In this document: in pieces, positions 52,938 to 61,489 of the stretch
How positions within the stretch are numbered: position 1 is the stretch's first letter
Layout of the letters: each line of letters begins with the position of its first letter
Assembly: GCF_008642295.1 (NCBI RefSeq)
Contig: NZ_CP029190.1
Coordinates: 3,153,001 to 3,217,000, forward strand
DNA from: Streptomyces venezuelae
GTDB lineage: Bacteria > Actinomycetota > Actinomycetes > Streptomycetales > Streptomycetaceae
Direction of reading: 5' to 3'
Length of the DNA: 64,000 nt
Notes under the pieces: model-generated
The model's database searches: none
Told to the model about the DNA's origin: nothing
The model's input: the letters and a program-made list of their open reading frames with translations, nothing else
Translations under genes and position numbers: made by a program

Positions 52938-54062
52938 TCAGGCGGACGCTTCGCGGAAGCGGGTGGTGCGGTGCACCGGGTCGGTGTCGATCTTCGGGAT
53001 GACGTGCTCGCCGATGAGCTTGATGGTGTTCATCGTGTCCTCGTACGAGACCCCGGTCGGCAGTCCGAAGGACAGCTGGTCGGCGCCGGCCTGCTCCCAG
53101 CGCTTGCACTGGGCGAGGACCTCGGAGGGGTCTCCGCAGATCAGCAGCTCCTCGGCGATGAGCAGCTCGATGATCTCCGCGTTGTACGCGGGCAGGGTCT
53201 CGGGCCACTCCGGGATGGCCTCGGGCCGCGGGAAGGTGTCGTGGTAGCGGAACACCAGCGACTGGAAGCGGTTCATGTTCGCGTTGACGGCGATCTCGAC
53301 GGCCTTGTCGTGGGTCTCGGCGCAGATCGCGGTCGAGGTGACCATGACGTTGTCGTTGACGAAGGCGCCGATGGCCTTCGCCTCCTGGATGGCGGTCTTG
53401 TACTGCTCCAGCACCCACTCCATGTCGGAGACCTTCTGGACGCTGAAGCCGAGGACGCCGAGGCCCTTCTTGGCCGCCATCGCGTACGAGGAGGGGGATC
53501 CGGCGGCGTACCACATGGCGGGGTGGGCCTTGCCGTACGGCTTGGGGAAGACCTTGCGCGGCGGCAGCGACCAGTGCTTGCCCTGGAACCCCTCGTACTC
53601 CTCCTGGAGGAACATCTTGGGGAACTCCGCGATGGTCTCCTCCCAGATCTCCTTGGTGTGGTTCATGTCCGTGATCCCGGGGAGGAATCCGAGGATCTCG
53701 TGGCTGCCCGCTCCGCGGCCGGTGCCGAACTCGAAGCGGCCCTTGGAGAGGTGGTCGAGCATGGTGACCTTCTCGGCCACCTTGACGGGGTGGTTGACCT
53801 GGGCGAGCGGGTTGAAGATGCCGGAGCCGAGGTGGATGCGCTCGGTGGCGGAGGCGAGGTACCCGAGGAACACCTCGTTCGCCGACAGGTGCGAGTACTC
53901 CTCCAGGAAGTGGTGCTCGGAGGCCCAGGCGTACTTGAAGCCGGACCTGTCGGCCTGGATGACGTACTCGGTCTCCTCCAACAGCGCCTTGTGCTCTGCC
54001 TCGGGGTCGACCTTGGACCGCGCCTCAGGCACGTATCCCTGCACAAAGAGCCCGAATTCCAA
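52938..54062 (-). CDS. LLM class flavin-dependent oxidoreductase
   Basis: 374 residues. Luciferase-like barrel: MEFGLFVQGYVPEARSKVD, FKYAWASEHHFLEEYSHLSANEVFLGYLASATERIHLGSGIFNPLAQVNHPVKVAEKVTMLDHLSKGRFEFGTGRGAGSHEILGF. Reduced flavin or F420 monooxygenase/dehydrogenase. Two CTGACG-N3-CGTCAG palindromes lie in the 116 bases between it and the SDR gene, so it has its own promoter. Confidence 0.92.
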   Translation of the reverse strand: MEFGLFVQGYVPEARSKVDPEAEHKALLEETEYVIQADRSGFKYAWASEHHFLEEYSHLSANEVFLGYLASATERIHLGSGIFNPLAQVNHPVKVAEKVTMLDHLSKGRFEFGTGRGAGSHEILGFLPGITDMNHTKEIWEETIAEFPKMFLQEEYEGFQGKHWSLPPRKVFPKPYGKAHPAMWYAAGSPSSYAMAAKKGLGVLGFSVQKVSDMEWVLEQYKTAIQEAKAIGAFVNDNVMVTSTAICAETHDKAVEIAVNANMNRFQSLVFRYHDTFPRPEAIPEWPETLPAYNAEIIELLIAEELLICGDPSEVLAQCKRWEQAGADQLSFGLPTGVSYEDTMNTIKLIGEHVIPKIDTDPVHRTTRFREASA

Positions 54063-54084
54063 GGGGGTTCACCGTCCTTTGGTT

Positions 54085-54101
54085 TCTGACGCATCGTCAG
54101 A
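54085..54101. promoter_or_regulatory. Candidate TetR-type operator
   Basis: TCTGACG-CAT-CGTCAGA, perfect palindrome, 23 bases before the LLM start at 54062. Confidence 0.65.
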
Positions 54102-54145
54102 TCGATAGGGCTGACTGTTCCATCCGGGGAGTGTGGCGTCAATAC

Positions 54146-54160
54146 CTGACGTACCGTCAG
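54146..54160. promoter_or_regulatory. Candidate TetR-type operator
   Basis: CTGACG-TAC-CGTCAG, second perfect site in the same gap, 60 bases from the first. Confidence 0.65.
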
Positions 54161-54178
54161 AGAATGACCGGGGAACGG

Positions 54179-54967
54179 TCAGAGGATGCTCACGCCCGCC
54201 ATCCAGCCACCGTCGATGACGAACGGCTGGCCGGTGATGTACGAGGAGTCCTCGCTGCTCAGGAAGAGGGCCAGGCGCGCCACCTCGGCCGGCAGCCCCG
54301 CCCGGCCCAGCGGCACCACCCTGCGGTACAGCTCCCCCATGGCCTCGGTGGCCTCCGCGGACGGGCCGTCCGGGTCGAGCAGGGCCGGGTTGGCCATCGG
54401 GGTGTCCACGGCACCCGGGCACATGGCGTTGACCCGGATGTTCTTCGCGGCCAGCTCCAGCGCGGCGACCCGGGTCAGACCGACGACGGCGGCCTTCGTC
54501 GCCGCATAGGCCCCGACGAAGGCCATGCCGGTCAGGCCGGTGTAGGAGGAGGTGTTGACGATGGTGCCGCCGCCGGCCGCCTCGATCTCCGGGGCCACGC
54601 TCTTGATGCCGAGGAACGAGCCCACCTGGTTGACCTGCACGATCTGCTCGAACTCGGCGAGCGGGGTGCTCACCAGCTCGTTGAACCGCAGGATTCCGGC
54701 ATTGTTGACCAGCCCGTCGATCCGGCCGCCGAAGGCCTCCTTCGCGGCGGCCACCGCCGCCGCCCAGTCCTCCTCCCGGCTCACGTCCAGCCGCACATAG
54801 CGGGCGCTGTCCTCGCCTATGTCCTTGGCGACCTGCGCGCCCTGCTCGTCCAGCACATCCCCGAGCAGCACCTTCGCGCCCTCGGCGGCGAACAGCCGGG
54901 CCTCCTGCTCGCCCTGGCCGCGCGCCGCCCCGGTGATGATGACAACGCGCCCGTCCAGCTTCCCCAC
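54179..54967 (-). CDS. SDR family oxidoreductase
   Basis: GTG 54967, six bases after AGGAGG; 262 residues. Classical SDR: IITGAARGQGEQEARLFA, LVNNAGI, NTSSYTGLTGMAFVGAYAATKAAVVGLTRVAALELA (Ser, Tyr, Lys) and FVIDGGWMAGVSIL. NAD(P)-dependent alcohol dehydrogenase/ketoreductase, mycofactocin- or steroid-type substrate possible. Ten bases after the upstream LLM gene, so co-transcribed. Confidence 0.93.
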   Translation of the reverse strand: MGKLDGRVVIITGAARGQGEQEARLFAAEGAKVLLGDVLDEQGAQVAKDIGEDSARYVRLDVSREEDWAAAVAAAKEAFGGRIDGLVNNAGILRFNELVSTPLAEFEQIVQVNQVGSFLGIKSVAPEIEAAGGGTIVNTSSYTGLTGMAFVGAYAATKAAVVGLTRVAALELAAKNIRVNAMCPGAVDTPMANPALLDPDGPSAEATEAMGELYRRVVPLGRAGLPAEVARLALFLSSEDSSYITGQPFVIDGGWMAGVSIL

Positions 54968-54977
54968 AACAAGCCTC

Positions 54978-55925
54978 CTAGTCGTTGAGATGGGGTGCGA
55001 CCTCGGCCCCGAAGGCCGTGATCTGGTCACACAGCTCCGCCCGGTTGCGGCTGCGGAACCGCACCTGGATCTGGTCCACACCCAGCGCCCGGTACTCGCG
55101 GAGGGACTCGGCCAGGGCCTCGCCCTTGCCGGCGAGGGTGCGGCGGCCGGTGTCCCAGCCGGGCTCGCCGACGTACAGCGCCTCGGTGATCGCCCCGATC
55201 TCGATCGGGTCGGTGATCCCGGCGGCCTCGCGCAGCTCCCTGATCCGGGCGATCCGGCCGGGCAGCCGGTCCCGCGGATCGCCCTGCGGCAGCCAGCCGT
55301 CGCCGCGTACGGCGGCCCGGCGGACGGCGGCCGGCGAGGAACCGCCCACCCAGACCGGGATCCGCTGCTGGACCGGCCGGGGCAGCTGCCCGAGGCCCTC
55401 GAAGCGGTGGAACTCGCCCTCGAAGGCGGGGAACTCCTCCGGCCCGAGGGCCACCCGGAGGGCGTCCAGCACCTCGTCCAGCACCGCCCCGCGCCGCTCG
55501 AAGTCGACCCCGAGCACCTCGAACTCCTCCTGCACGTGCCCGGCGCCGACCCCGAGGATCAGCCGGCCGCCGGAGAGGTGGTCGAGGGTGGCGTACTGCT
55601 TGGCGCTGATCAGCGGGTGGCGCAGGGCCACGATCGCCACATGGCTGAGCAGCCTGACCCGCTCGGTGACCCCGGCGAGGAAGGAGAGGGTGGCGACCGG
55701 GTCGTACCAGACGGTGCTCATGGCCGCGGCCAGCCGGCGCGGGATCGCGACGTGGTCGCAGGACGCCAGATACCCGAAGCCGGCCCGGTCGGCGGCCCGG
55801 GCGATCGCAGCGATATCGGCGGCTCCGGCCGAGGCCTCCCAGGGCTCGGCGTAGATGGTGCTCTGGGACTGGACCGGGAGCTGCATCCCGTAGACCAGCC
55901 GGCCTTCTTCGAATACGCGCGCCAT
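54978..55925 (-). CDS. LLM class F420-dependent oxidoreductase (TIGR03619 type)
   Basis: ATG 55925; 315 residues. LVYGMQLPVQSQSTIYAEPWEASAGAADIAAIARAADRAGFGYLASCDHVAIPRRLA, ERVRLLSHVAIVALRHPLISAKQYATLDHLSGGRLILGVGAGHVQEEFEVLGVDFERRG and VWVGGSSPAAVRRAAVRGDGWLPQGD. First gene of the pair with the SDR; operators sit 17 and 61 bases upstream. Confidence 0.9.
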   Translation of the reverse strand: MARVFEEGRLVYGMQLPVQSQSTIYAEPWEASAGAADIAAIARAADRAGFGYLASCDHVAIPRRLAAAMSTVWYDPVATLSFLAGVTERVRLLSHVAIVALRHPLISAKQYATLDHLSGGRLILGVGAGHVQEEFEVLGVDFERRGAVLDEVLDALRVALGPEEFPAFEGEFHRFEGLGQLPRPVQQRIPVWVGGSSPAAVRRAAVRGDGWLPQGDPRDRLPGRIARIRELREAAGITDPIEIGAITEALYVGEPGWDTGRRTLAGKGEALAESLREYRALGVDQIQVRFRSRNRAELCDQITAFGAEVAPHLND

Positions 55926-55942
55926 GGGCGGCCCACCTTCAC

Positions 55943-55957
55943 CTGACGAAACGTCAT
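55943..55957. promoter_or_regulatory. Candidate TetR-type operator, imperfect
   Basis: CTGACG-AAA-CGTCAT, one mismatch, 17 bases before the LLM start at 55925. Confidence 0.5.
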
Positions 55958-55986
55958 ACGGCTGCATGCCGGGCCCATGCTCCAAG

Positions 55987-56001
55987 CTGACGGCTCGTCA
56001 G
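55987..56001. promoter_or_regulatory. Candidate TetR-type operator overlapping a stop codon
   Basis: CTGACG-GCT-CGTCAG, perfect; 44 bases from the previous site. It overlaps the stop of the STAND gene (55998-56000). Confidence 0.6.
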
Positions 56002-58505
56002 ACAAGGGGTTCGGCGTACTCGTCCCATCGGAGCAGCCACCGCTCGTTGTGTGCCCTTGCCTGGTTGCGCAGCGCCTTGCGCTCCTCGCCTTGTTCGCCT
56101 GCCCGGGCAAACACAACGGCTGCCTGCCCGAAGAGCTCGACGGCCTCGTCGAGGCGCCGCATCTTGAAATGAACCCATCCCAGATTGGAGAGCGCTCCTG
56201 CCTCGTTGTAGGAGTCGGCCACCTCCCGGAACACCTCGACGGCCCGCGTGTACGTCACGACCGCCTCGTCCAGGGCCTGCGTCTCCACCAAAGCCTCGCC
56301 CAAGTTGTTCAGAGCCGCTCCTTCGCCCTGCCGGTCCCCTGTCTCTGCAGCAATGGCCACGGCCAGGGCGTGGGCATCGGCGGCCTCGCGGAGGCGCTCC
56401 AGCCTGACGAGAACCAGCCCCAGATTGCTCAGGGCCTGCCCTTCGGCATGGCGATCACCCTGCTCCCGGAACACAGCGACGGCTCGCGTGTGCGCCTCGA
56501 AGGCTTCGTCGTCCCGCCCCAGTTTCGTCAATGCGTTTCCCATGTTGCCGAGTGCCCCGCCTTCGAAATGGCGGTCTTCGAGCTGCACGGCAATGGCAGC
56601 CGCTTCGCCATGGACCTCGACGGCCTCGTCGTAACGCTGCAGCGCGGTCAGAACGGTGCCCAGGTTGGTGAGGCCCAGGGCGGTACTCCTCTGATCCTCC
56701 AGCTCCCGGACCACCGCGACTGCTTGGCCGAGCGTCTCGACCGCCTCATCGAATCTGCGCATTTCCCCCAGCACCAGCCCCAGGCTGTTGAGCACCGATC
56801 CTTCGCCGTTGCGGTCGCGGAACTCGCGTACGAGCGCCAGGGCGCGCCGGTGCGCCGCCACCGACTCCTCGAACCTGCGCACCATCCGGAACGCGTTGCC
56901 GAGGTTCTGCAGGGCGACTCCCGCCGCGAGGCGGTCGTCGAGCTCGGTGGCGATGTCGAGCGCCCGTGCGTGGGCCGCGATCGAATCGTCGAACCTGCGC
57001 ATCTCCCGCAGCGCGTAACCGTGGTTGTTCAGCGCATGGCCTTCGGCCTGGAGATCACCCTGGCTGCGCGCGATGGCCACTGCCGCAGCACTGACCGTGG
57101 CCATGTCTCCATAGGAGCGGGTGCGCTCAAGGTAGTCGGGGAGGCACATGGCCAGTGCGGTGCTGGTCGCCGGGCTGCCCAGGGGCGGAACCGCGGTGGT
57201 GGTCGCGATCAGGTTGGAGTGCTCGCTGCGGAGCCAGGCCATGGCGGCGGTCCAGCCCGGAAACCGGGTGGGCGGAGCGACCGACGAGGACAGGAGGTGT
57301 TCGGTGGCATCGGCGGTCGTCGTGATGTAGTGCGCGTGCAGACGGCTCTGCGCGGCGTGGCGGTCGTCGGCGACCGCGTGCTCCACGCCCCGCTCGTCCG
57401 CGTACAGCCGTACCAGGTCGTGGGCCCGCCAGCGGCCCCAGACCGCCGCCGGTTCGATCAGGTGCGCGCGGGCCAGGTCCGACAGGAGGGTTTCCGTCGT
57501 CGGGGAGTCCAGGTCGGCCAGCCGGGCCGCGGACTCCGTCGCGATGTCCGGGCCCGCGTTCAGCGGGAGCAGCCGGAACAGGCGGGCGTGGGATGCGGGC
57601 AGGTGCCGGTACGAGAGGTCGAAGGCCGCGCGGACCGCGCGGTCTTCGCGGTGGAGGCGGTCCAGGCGGGTGTGGGCCGCGCGGAGCGCCTCGGCGAGGG
57701 AGGCGAGCGGCCGGGTCGGGGTGTCGGCCAGCAGGGCCGCGGCGACCCGCAGGGCCAGCGGCAGGCCCCCGCACAGCCGGGCGATGGCCGCCGCCTCGGC
57801 CGGTTCGTCCCGCACCCGGGTGTCGGCCGCGCCCCGCGCCTGCCGGAGGGCCTGGCCGAGGAGGTCGACGGAGGCCGCCTCGTCCAGGACGTTCAGGTCG
57901 TGCAGCCGCGCCTCGATGTCCAGGGTGTGGCGGGAGGTGACGAGCGCGGCCGTGCTGCCGTCGGTCGGCAGCAGCGGGCGGACCTGGTGGGCGGCGGAGG
58001 CGTTGTCGATGACGACCAGGACGCGGCGGCCCTGCGCGGCGTACGCGGCCAGCACGCTGCGGTAGAGCCGGGACCGGTCCTGGAGGGTGGGCGGGATGTG
58101 CTCACCGGGCAGGCCCAGCGCGTGCAGCAGGCCGTCCAGTGCCCGGTCGGGGGACAGCAGGCGTTCGGCGTCGTAGCCGAACATGTCGACGAAGAGCACC
58201 CCGCCCGGGAACCAGCCGTCCTCGGCGAGGGCCCGGACCGCCGTCTGTACGGCGAGTTCGGTCTTGCCCACCCCGGCCAGTCCGGCCACCGCGGCGACCA
58301 GCACCGCCTGCTGCCGGTCCGGTCCGGGGACCAGCAGCCCGAGCAGTTCCGCAATGTGGTCGTCGCGGCCGGTGAAAGTGGCCGAGGCCGCCGGCAGTCC
58401 GGACAGCGCAGGGGTGATCTCCGGGGGCAGCTGCACCGTGATGCTCTGGCCCTGGATCACGGCGTGGAAGAACACGCCGTCGCTGATCCTGTTCGACACC
58501 GACAT
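55998..58505 (-). CDS. STAND NTPase: NB-ARC plus TPR, with amyloid-like N-terminal motif
   Basis: ATG 58505 after AGGAGGGGG; 835 residues. N-terminal SDGVFFHAVIQGQSITVQLP (9-28), a short conserved motif seen before NB-ARC domains in actinobacteria, then TFTGRDDHIAELLGLL, Walker A GLAGVGKT (75-82), RRVLVVIDNA (Walker B), LVTSRH and GGLPLALRVAA (GLPL). A winged-helix part precedes about nine TPR units of 40 residues (480-820; e.g. EGHALNNHGYALREMRRFDDSIAAHARALDIA). There is no DNA-binding or effector domain, so it probably works as a sensor that recruits a partner by the N-terminal motif. Such proteins serve in signalling or in anti-phage defence. Confidence 0.88.
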   Translation of the reverse strand: MSVSNRISDGVFFHAVIQGQSITVQLPPEITPALSGLPAASATFTGRDDHIAELLGLLVPGPDRQQAVLVAAVAGLAGVGKTELAVQTAVRALAEDGWFPGGVLFVDMFGYDAERLLSPDRALDGLLHALGLPGEHIPPTLQDRSRLYRSVLAAYAAQGRRVLVVIDNASAAHQVRPLLPTDGSTAALVTSRHTLDIEARLHDLNVLDEAASVDLLGQALRQARGAADTRVRDEPAEAAAIARLCGGLPLALRVAAALLADTPTRPLASLAEALRAAHTRLDRLHREDRAVRAAFDLSYRHLPASHARLFRLLPLNAGPDIATESAARLADLDSPTTETLLSDLARAHLIEPAAVWGRWRAHDLVRLYADERGVEHAVADDRHAAQSRLHAHYITTTADATEHLLSSSVAPPTRFPGWTAAMAWLRSEHSNLIATTTAVPPLGSPATSTALAMCLPDYLERTRSYGDMATVSAAAVAIARSQGDLQAEGHALNNHGYALREMRRFDDSIAAHARALDIATELDDRLAAGVALQNLGNAFRMVRRFEESVAAHRRALALVREFRDRNGEGSVLNSLGLVLGEMRRFDEAVETLGQAVAVVRELEDQRSTALGLTNLGTVLTALQRYDEAVEVHGEAAAIAVQLEDRHFEGGALGNMGNALTKLGRDDEAFEAHTRAVAVFREQGDRHAEGQALSNLGLVLVRLERLREAADAHALAVAIAAETGDRQGEGAALNNLGEALVETQALDEAVVTYTRAVEVFREVADSYNEAGALSNLGWVHFKMRRLDEAVELFGQAAVVFARAGEQGEERKALRNQARAHNERWLLRWDEYAEPLV

Positions 58506-58565
58506 GGCCGTGCCCCCTCCTATCGGCGGAGGAAACACGCTACTTGGGCCGCCCCGGACGCGGGG

Positions 58566-59393
58566 TCAGAAGCCGGCAGGTCCCATCACGATGACCGGCT
58601 TCGCGGCCGGGTCCAGGGTCTGGAGGACCTTCTGCATGGCGGCCTTCGGGATGCCCACGCAGCCCTGGGACGGGCCGTTGTGGTCCACGTGCAGCCAGAT
58701 GTTGCCGCCCTTCGCCTCGCCCTCCGGCTTGGTGGGGTCGAGCGGGGAGGCGCCGCGCTTGCGGTTGAAGTCGATGGCCACGACATAGTCGAAGGACCCG
58801 GCCAGGGATTCGCCGTTGACCCCGCGGCCGGACGGGACGAAGGAGCCGTCCCGGTCGTACGGGAGCCGGGTGCCGGGCGGGGGCGGGAGGAGGCCGCCCG
58901 CGTCGGTGAGGGAGAAGACCCCCGCCGGGGAGGACAGATCGCCGTAGCGGCGGTCCGTGGCCCAGCCCTTGGCACCGTTGCGGGCCGGCCAGCTGCCGGC
59001 CGCCGTCCAGGGGGCGGTGGTGTCCGGGCGGGTGTAGAGGGTGGCGGTGCCCTCGGAGGAGTCCTTGGCCTTGCCCGCGACCAGGATGACCTGGCGGGAG
59101 TCGGCCGGGATGCGGGCCCGGGTGGCGGCGCTGAGACCGGGGAGCTCCCGCAGGCCGGCGGCAGCGGCGGCGGCGCCCGGGTCGCGGTCGGTGGAGCGGT
59201 CGGCCCGGCCCTCGGCCGGCGCGCGGCCGTCGGACGGGACCCCCGCGTCGCCGGATGCGCGGACCGCGGCGGTGGGTACGCCGCCGTCCTGGAGGGCGTA
59301 CGCCCAGCCGGCCGCGAACGTCAGCAGGCCGACGGTGGCCGCGATGGCCACCCGGCGGGGTGTGCGGGACGGAACGCGGGCGTGCTTGCTCAT
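58566..59393 (-). CDS. L,D-transpeptidase (YkuD) family protein
   Basis: 275 residues. N-terminal signal/anchor (RRVAIAATVGLLTFAAGWAYAL), an Asp/Ala/Arg spacer, then the YkuD domain: NIWLHVDHNGPSQGCVGIPK with catalytic H235 and C245. The S-x-G-C-x motif shows SQGC instead of SHGC. Acts outside the membrane on peptidoglycan, probably 3-3 crosslinks or protein attachment, although many streptomycete copies of this type are small exported variants. Confidence 0.85.
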   Translation of the reverse strand: MSKHARVPSRTPRRVAIAATVGLLTFAAGWAYALQDGGVPTAAVRASGDAGVPSDGRAPAEGRADRSTDRDPGAAAAAAGLRELPGLSAATRARIPADSRQVILVAGKAKDSSEGTATLYTRPDTTAPWTAAGSWPARNGAKGWATDRRYGDLSSPAGVFSLTDAGGLLPPPPGTRLPYDRDGSFVPSGRGVNGESLAGSFDYVVAIDFNRKRGASPLDPTKPEGEAKGGNIWLHVDHNGPSQGCVGIPKAAMQKVLQTLDPAAKPVIVMGPAGF

Positions 59394-59435
59394 GCGGCCG
59401 ACCGTACACAGAAGATCCAGATATTCGTTGGAAAT

Positions 59436-60692
59436 TCAACAAGACTTGACTTCGCTCTGCGGGCGGGCGACGGGGAAGCGGATACGAACCGTGAGCCCGC
59501 CCTCCGGCGCCGGATTGGCCTCCGCCGCCAGCTCGGCTCCGTGCGCCCGCGCGATCGACGCCACGATCGACAGCCCCAACCCGGCGCCCTCACCTGGGGT
59601 GTGCTGCCGTTCGGTACGCCGCCGAAACGGCTCCAGCAGCGCCGGCACCTCCGCCGGCTCGATCTGCGCCCCCGTGTTGGAGACCGTCAACAAGCCGTCG
59701 GCGGAGGTACCGAGGGTGATCCGGCCGGCCGTCCGGTTGTGACGTATCGCATTGGAGAGGAGATTGCGGATCAGGTGGCCGAGGAGCAGCCGGTCTCCGG
59801 TCACCGGAAGCGGCGCCAGGGTCCGCTGCACCGTCAGATTCGCCACTCCGGCCGGGTCGGCCGGGTCGCAGGCGGCCAGTTCGGCCGCTGCCAGGGCCGC
59901 CAGGTCGACCTCCTCGGTACCGGCCGGGGAGAGCCCCTCCTCCGAAACGGCCAGCAGCAGAAGGGACTCGATGAGGTGCTCGCTCGCCGTGGCCGTGTCG
60001 ATCAGCTTGGTACGGATCCGTGCCACCTTCTCCGGCGGCGGGTCCCCGGCCAGCCCGATCTCCGCCGCCGACCGCTGCACGGCGAGTGGGGTGCGCAGCT
60101 CGTGCGCCGCGTTCGCCGCGAACCGCCGCTGGGCCGACACCAGGTGCTCCATCCGGTCCAGCATCCCGTCGAAGGTGTCGGCCAGCCGCTTCAGTTCGCC
60201 CGGCGGGGCCTGGAGGGCGATGCGCTCGTGCAGGTTCTCCCCGGAGAGGCGGCGGGCGGTCTCGGTGATCACGCCCACCGGGCGCAGCACCCGGCCCGCC
60301 ATCCACCACGCCAGGCACATCGACAGCACCGCGAACACCGCGAGGGCGACCAGCGAGACGAGCAGCAGGTCGTGCAGGGTGGCCTGTTCGGCCGCCGTCG
60401 AGAGGTTCTGGGTGATCCGGTACTGCTCCAGTTGTTCGGGGGACGGGGTCGGGCCGGGGTGGTCGGGGTCACCGGGGTCGCCGGGTTCCATCCGTTCGGC
60501 CGGGACCGGCAGCCTCATACCGGGGCGGACGGAGGTGGTGGTGAGGGCGCCGCTGATGCTGGCGTACAGGCCGTTGCGGAACAGTACGTTCACCAGCGCG
60601 ACCAGGCCGCCGCCCGCGAGCAGCAGCAGCGAGCCGTAGAGCGCGGTCAGGCGGGCCCGTTCACTGCGCGGGAGCGGGAAGGCCGCCCTCAT
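59436..60692 (-). CDS. Sensor histidine kinase
   Basis: ATG 60692 overlaps the response-regulator stop as ATGA; 418 residues. TM1 (about 16-38), a ~70-residue Pro-rich sensor loop, TM2 (about 109-132), HAMP (RVLRPVGVITETARRLSGENL), H box FAANAAHELRTPL with H197, N box HLIRNLLSNAIRHN and G boxes GLLTVSNTG / GAGLGLSIVASIARAHG. Autophosphorylates on His and phosphorylates the OmpR-type regulator. Divergent from an export operon it probably controls. Confidence 0.95.
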   Translation of the reverse strand: MRAAFPLPRSERARLTALYGSLLLLAGGGLVALVNVLFRNGLYASISGALTTTSVRPGMRLPVPAERMEPGDPGDPDHPGPTPSPEQLEQYRITQNLSTAAEQATLHDLLLVSLVALAVFAVLSMCLAWWMAGRVLRPVGVITETARRLSGENLHERIALQAPPGELKRLADTFDGMLDRMEHLVSAQRRFAANAAHELRTPLAVQRSAAEIGLAGDPPPEKVARIRTKLIDTATASEHLIESLLLLAVSEEGLSPAGTEEVDLAALAAAELAACDPADPAGVANLTVQRTLAPLPVTGDRLLLGHLIRNLLSNAIRHNRTAGRITLGTSADGLLTVSNTGAQIEPAEVPALLEPFRRRTERQHTPGEGAGLGLSIVASIARAHGAELAAEANPAPEGGLTVRIRFPVARPQSEVKSC

Positions 60693-61399
60693 CGCGGCGC
60701 AGCAGTCGGGGCCGGGGCCTGGGCCAGGACCGGCGTCGCGGTCGGCGGGATGCGGTAGCCCGCGCCCGGCACCGTCTCGATCAGCGGCGGCTCGCCCAGC
60801 TTGGCCCGCAGCTTGCTGACGGTGACCCGGACCGCGTTCGTCCGGTAGCTGGTGTCCTGCTCCCACACCTGCTCGATCAGGTCCTCGTTGCCGACCACCG
60901 CGCCCTCCGCGCGCAGCAGCGCCTCGAGTACGGCGAACTCCTTGCGGGACAGGGCCAGCCGGCGCCCGTCCCGGGAGGCGGACCGCCCGGCGGTGTCCAC
61001 CGCGAGTCCGGCCCGCTCCAGCACCGGCGGCAGCGCCGGGCGCGCCCGCCGGCCCAGGGCCAGGACGCGGGCGAGCAGCTCGTCGTAGGCGAACGGCTTG
61101 GTGAGGTAGTCGTCGGCGCCCAGGCCGAGGCCCTCCACCCGGTCCCGGACCGTGCCGGAGGCAGTGAGCATCAGCACCCGGGTGAGCAGCCGGTCCCGGA
61201 CCACCTGCCGGCAGACCTCGTCACCGTGCAGCCCGGGCAGATCCCGGTCGAGGACCAGGACGTCGTACTCGCCCAGGCTCAGCCTGTGCAGGGCCTCCAG
61301 GCCGTCGCCCGCCTCGTCCACGGCCAGCGCATCGCGCCGCAGCCCCTCGGCGATCATCTCCCGGAGGAATTCCTCGTCCTCCACCACCAGAACTCGCAT
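60689..61399 (-). CDS. OmpR-family response regulator
   Basis: ATG 61399 after AGAGG; 236 residues. Receiver domain with D8, phosphoacceptor D51 (LVLDRDLPG) and Lys in DDYLTKPF, then a winged-helix Trans_reg_C (LSRKEFAVLEALLRAEGAVVGNEDLIEQVW...NAVRVTVSKLRAKLG...IETVPGAGYRI). Cognate of the downstream kinase. Confidence 0.95.
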   Translation of the reverse strand: MRVLVVEDEEFLREMIAEGLRRDALAVDEAGDGLEALHRLSLGEYDVLVLDRDLPGLHGDEVCRQVVRDRLLTRVLMLTASGTVRDRVEGLGLGADDYLTKPFAYDELLARVLALGRRARPALPPVLERAGLAVDTAGRSASRDGRRLALSRKEFAVLEALLRAEGAVVGNEDLIEQVWEQDTSYRTNAVRVTVSKLRAKLGEPPLIETVPGAGYRIPPTATPVLAQAPAPTAAPR

Positions 61400-61411
61400 G
61401 CCGTCCTCTTT

Positions 61412-61441
61412 ATCCGAAGGCGGCATTTCGGATCCGTAAGC
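61412..61441. promoter_or_regulatory. Candidate operator of the two-component system
   Basis: Two direct decamers atccgaaggc (61412) and atccgtaagc (61432) spaced 20 bases, plus inverted ATCCGAA-N8-TTCGGAT (61412-61433), in the gap between the regulator and lipoprotein genes. Two helical turns is typical OmpR-type spacing. Confidence 0.5.
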
Positions 61442-61489
61442 AGTGGCTGTGAAAGAAACGAAAGGCGCTCCTGTCGCAGGGTCGGGCGC

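Noticed and set aside
49521..55985. Secondary-metabolite biosynthetic cluster
   Set aside because: ALDH, amidohydrolase, SDR and LLM genes lack any PKS, NRPS, terpene or RiPP core enzyme; a catabolic role fits better.
55977..60758. Open frame of almost 1600 codons on the plus strand
   Set aside because: Antisense to the STAND, L,D-transpeptidase and histidine kinase genes; composition typical of high-GC mirror frames, no domains.
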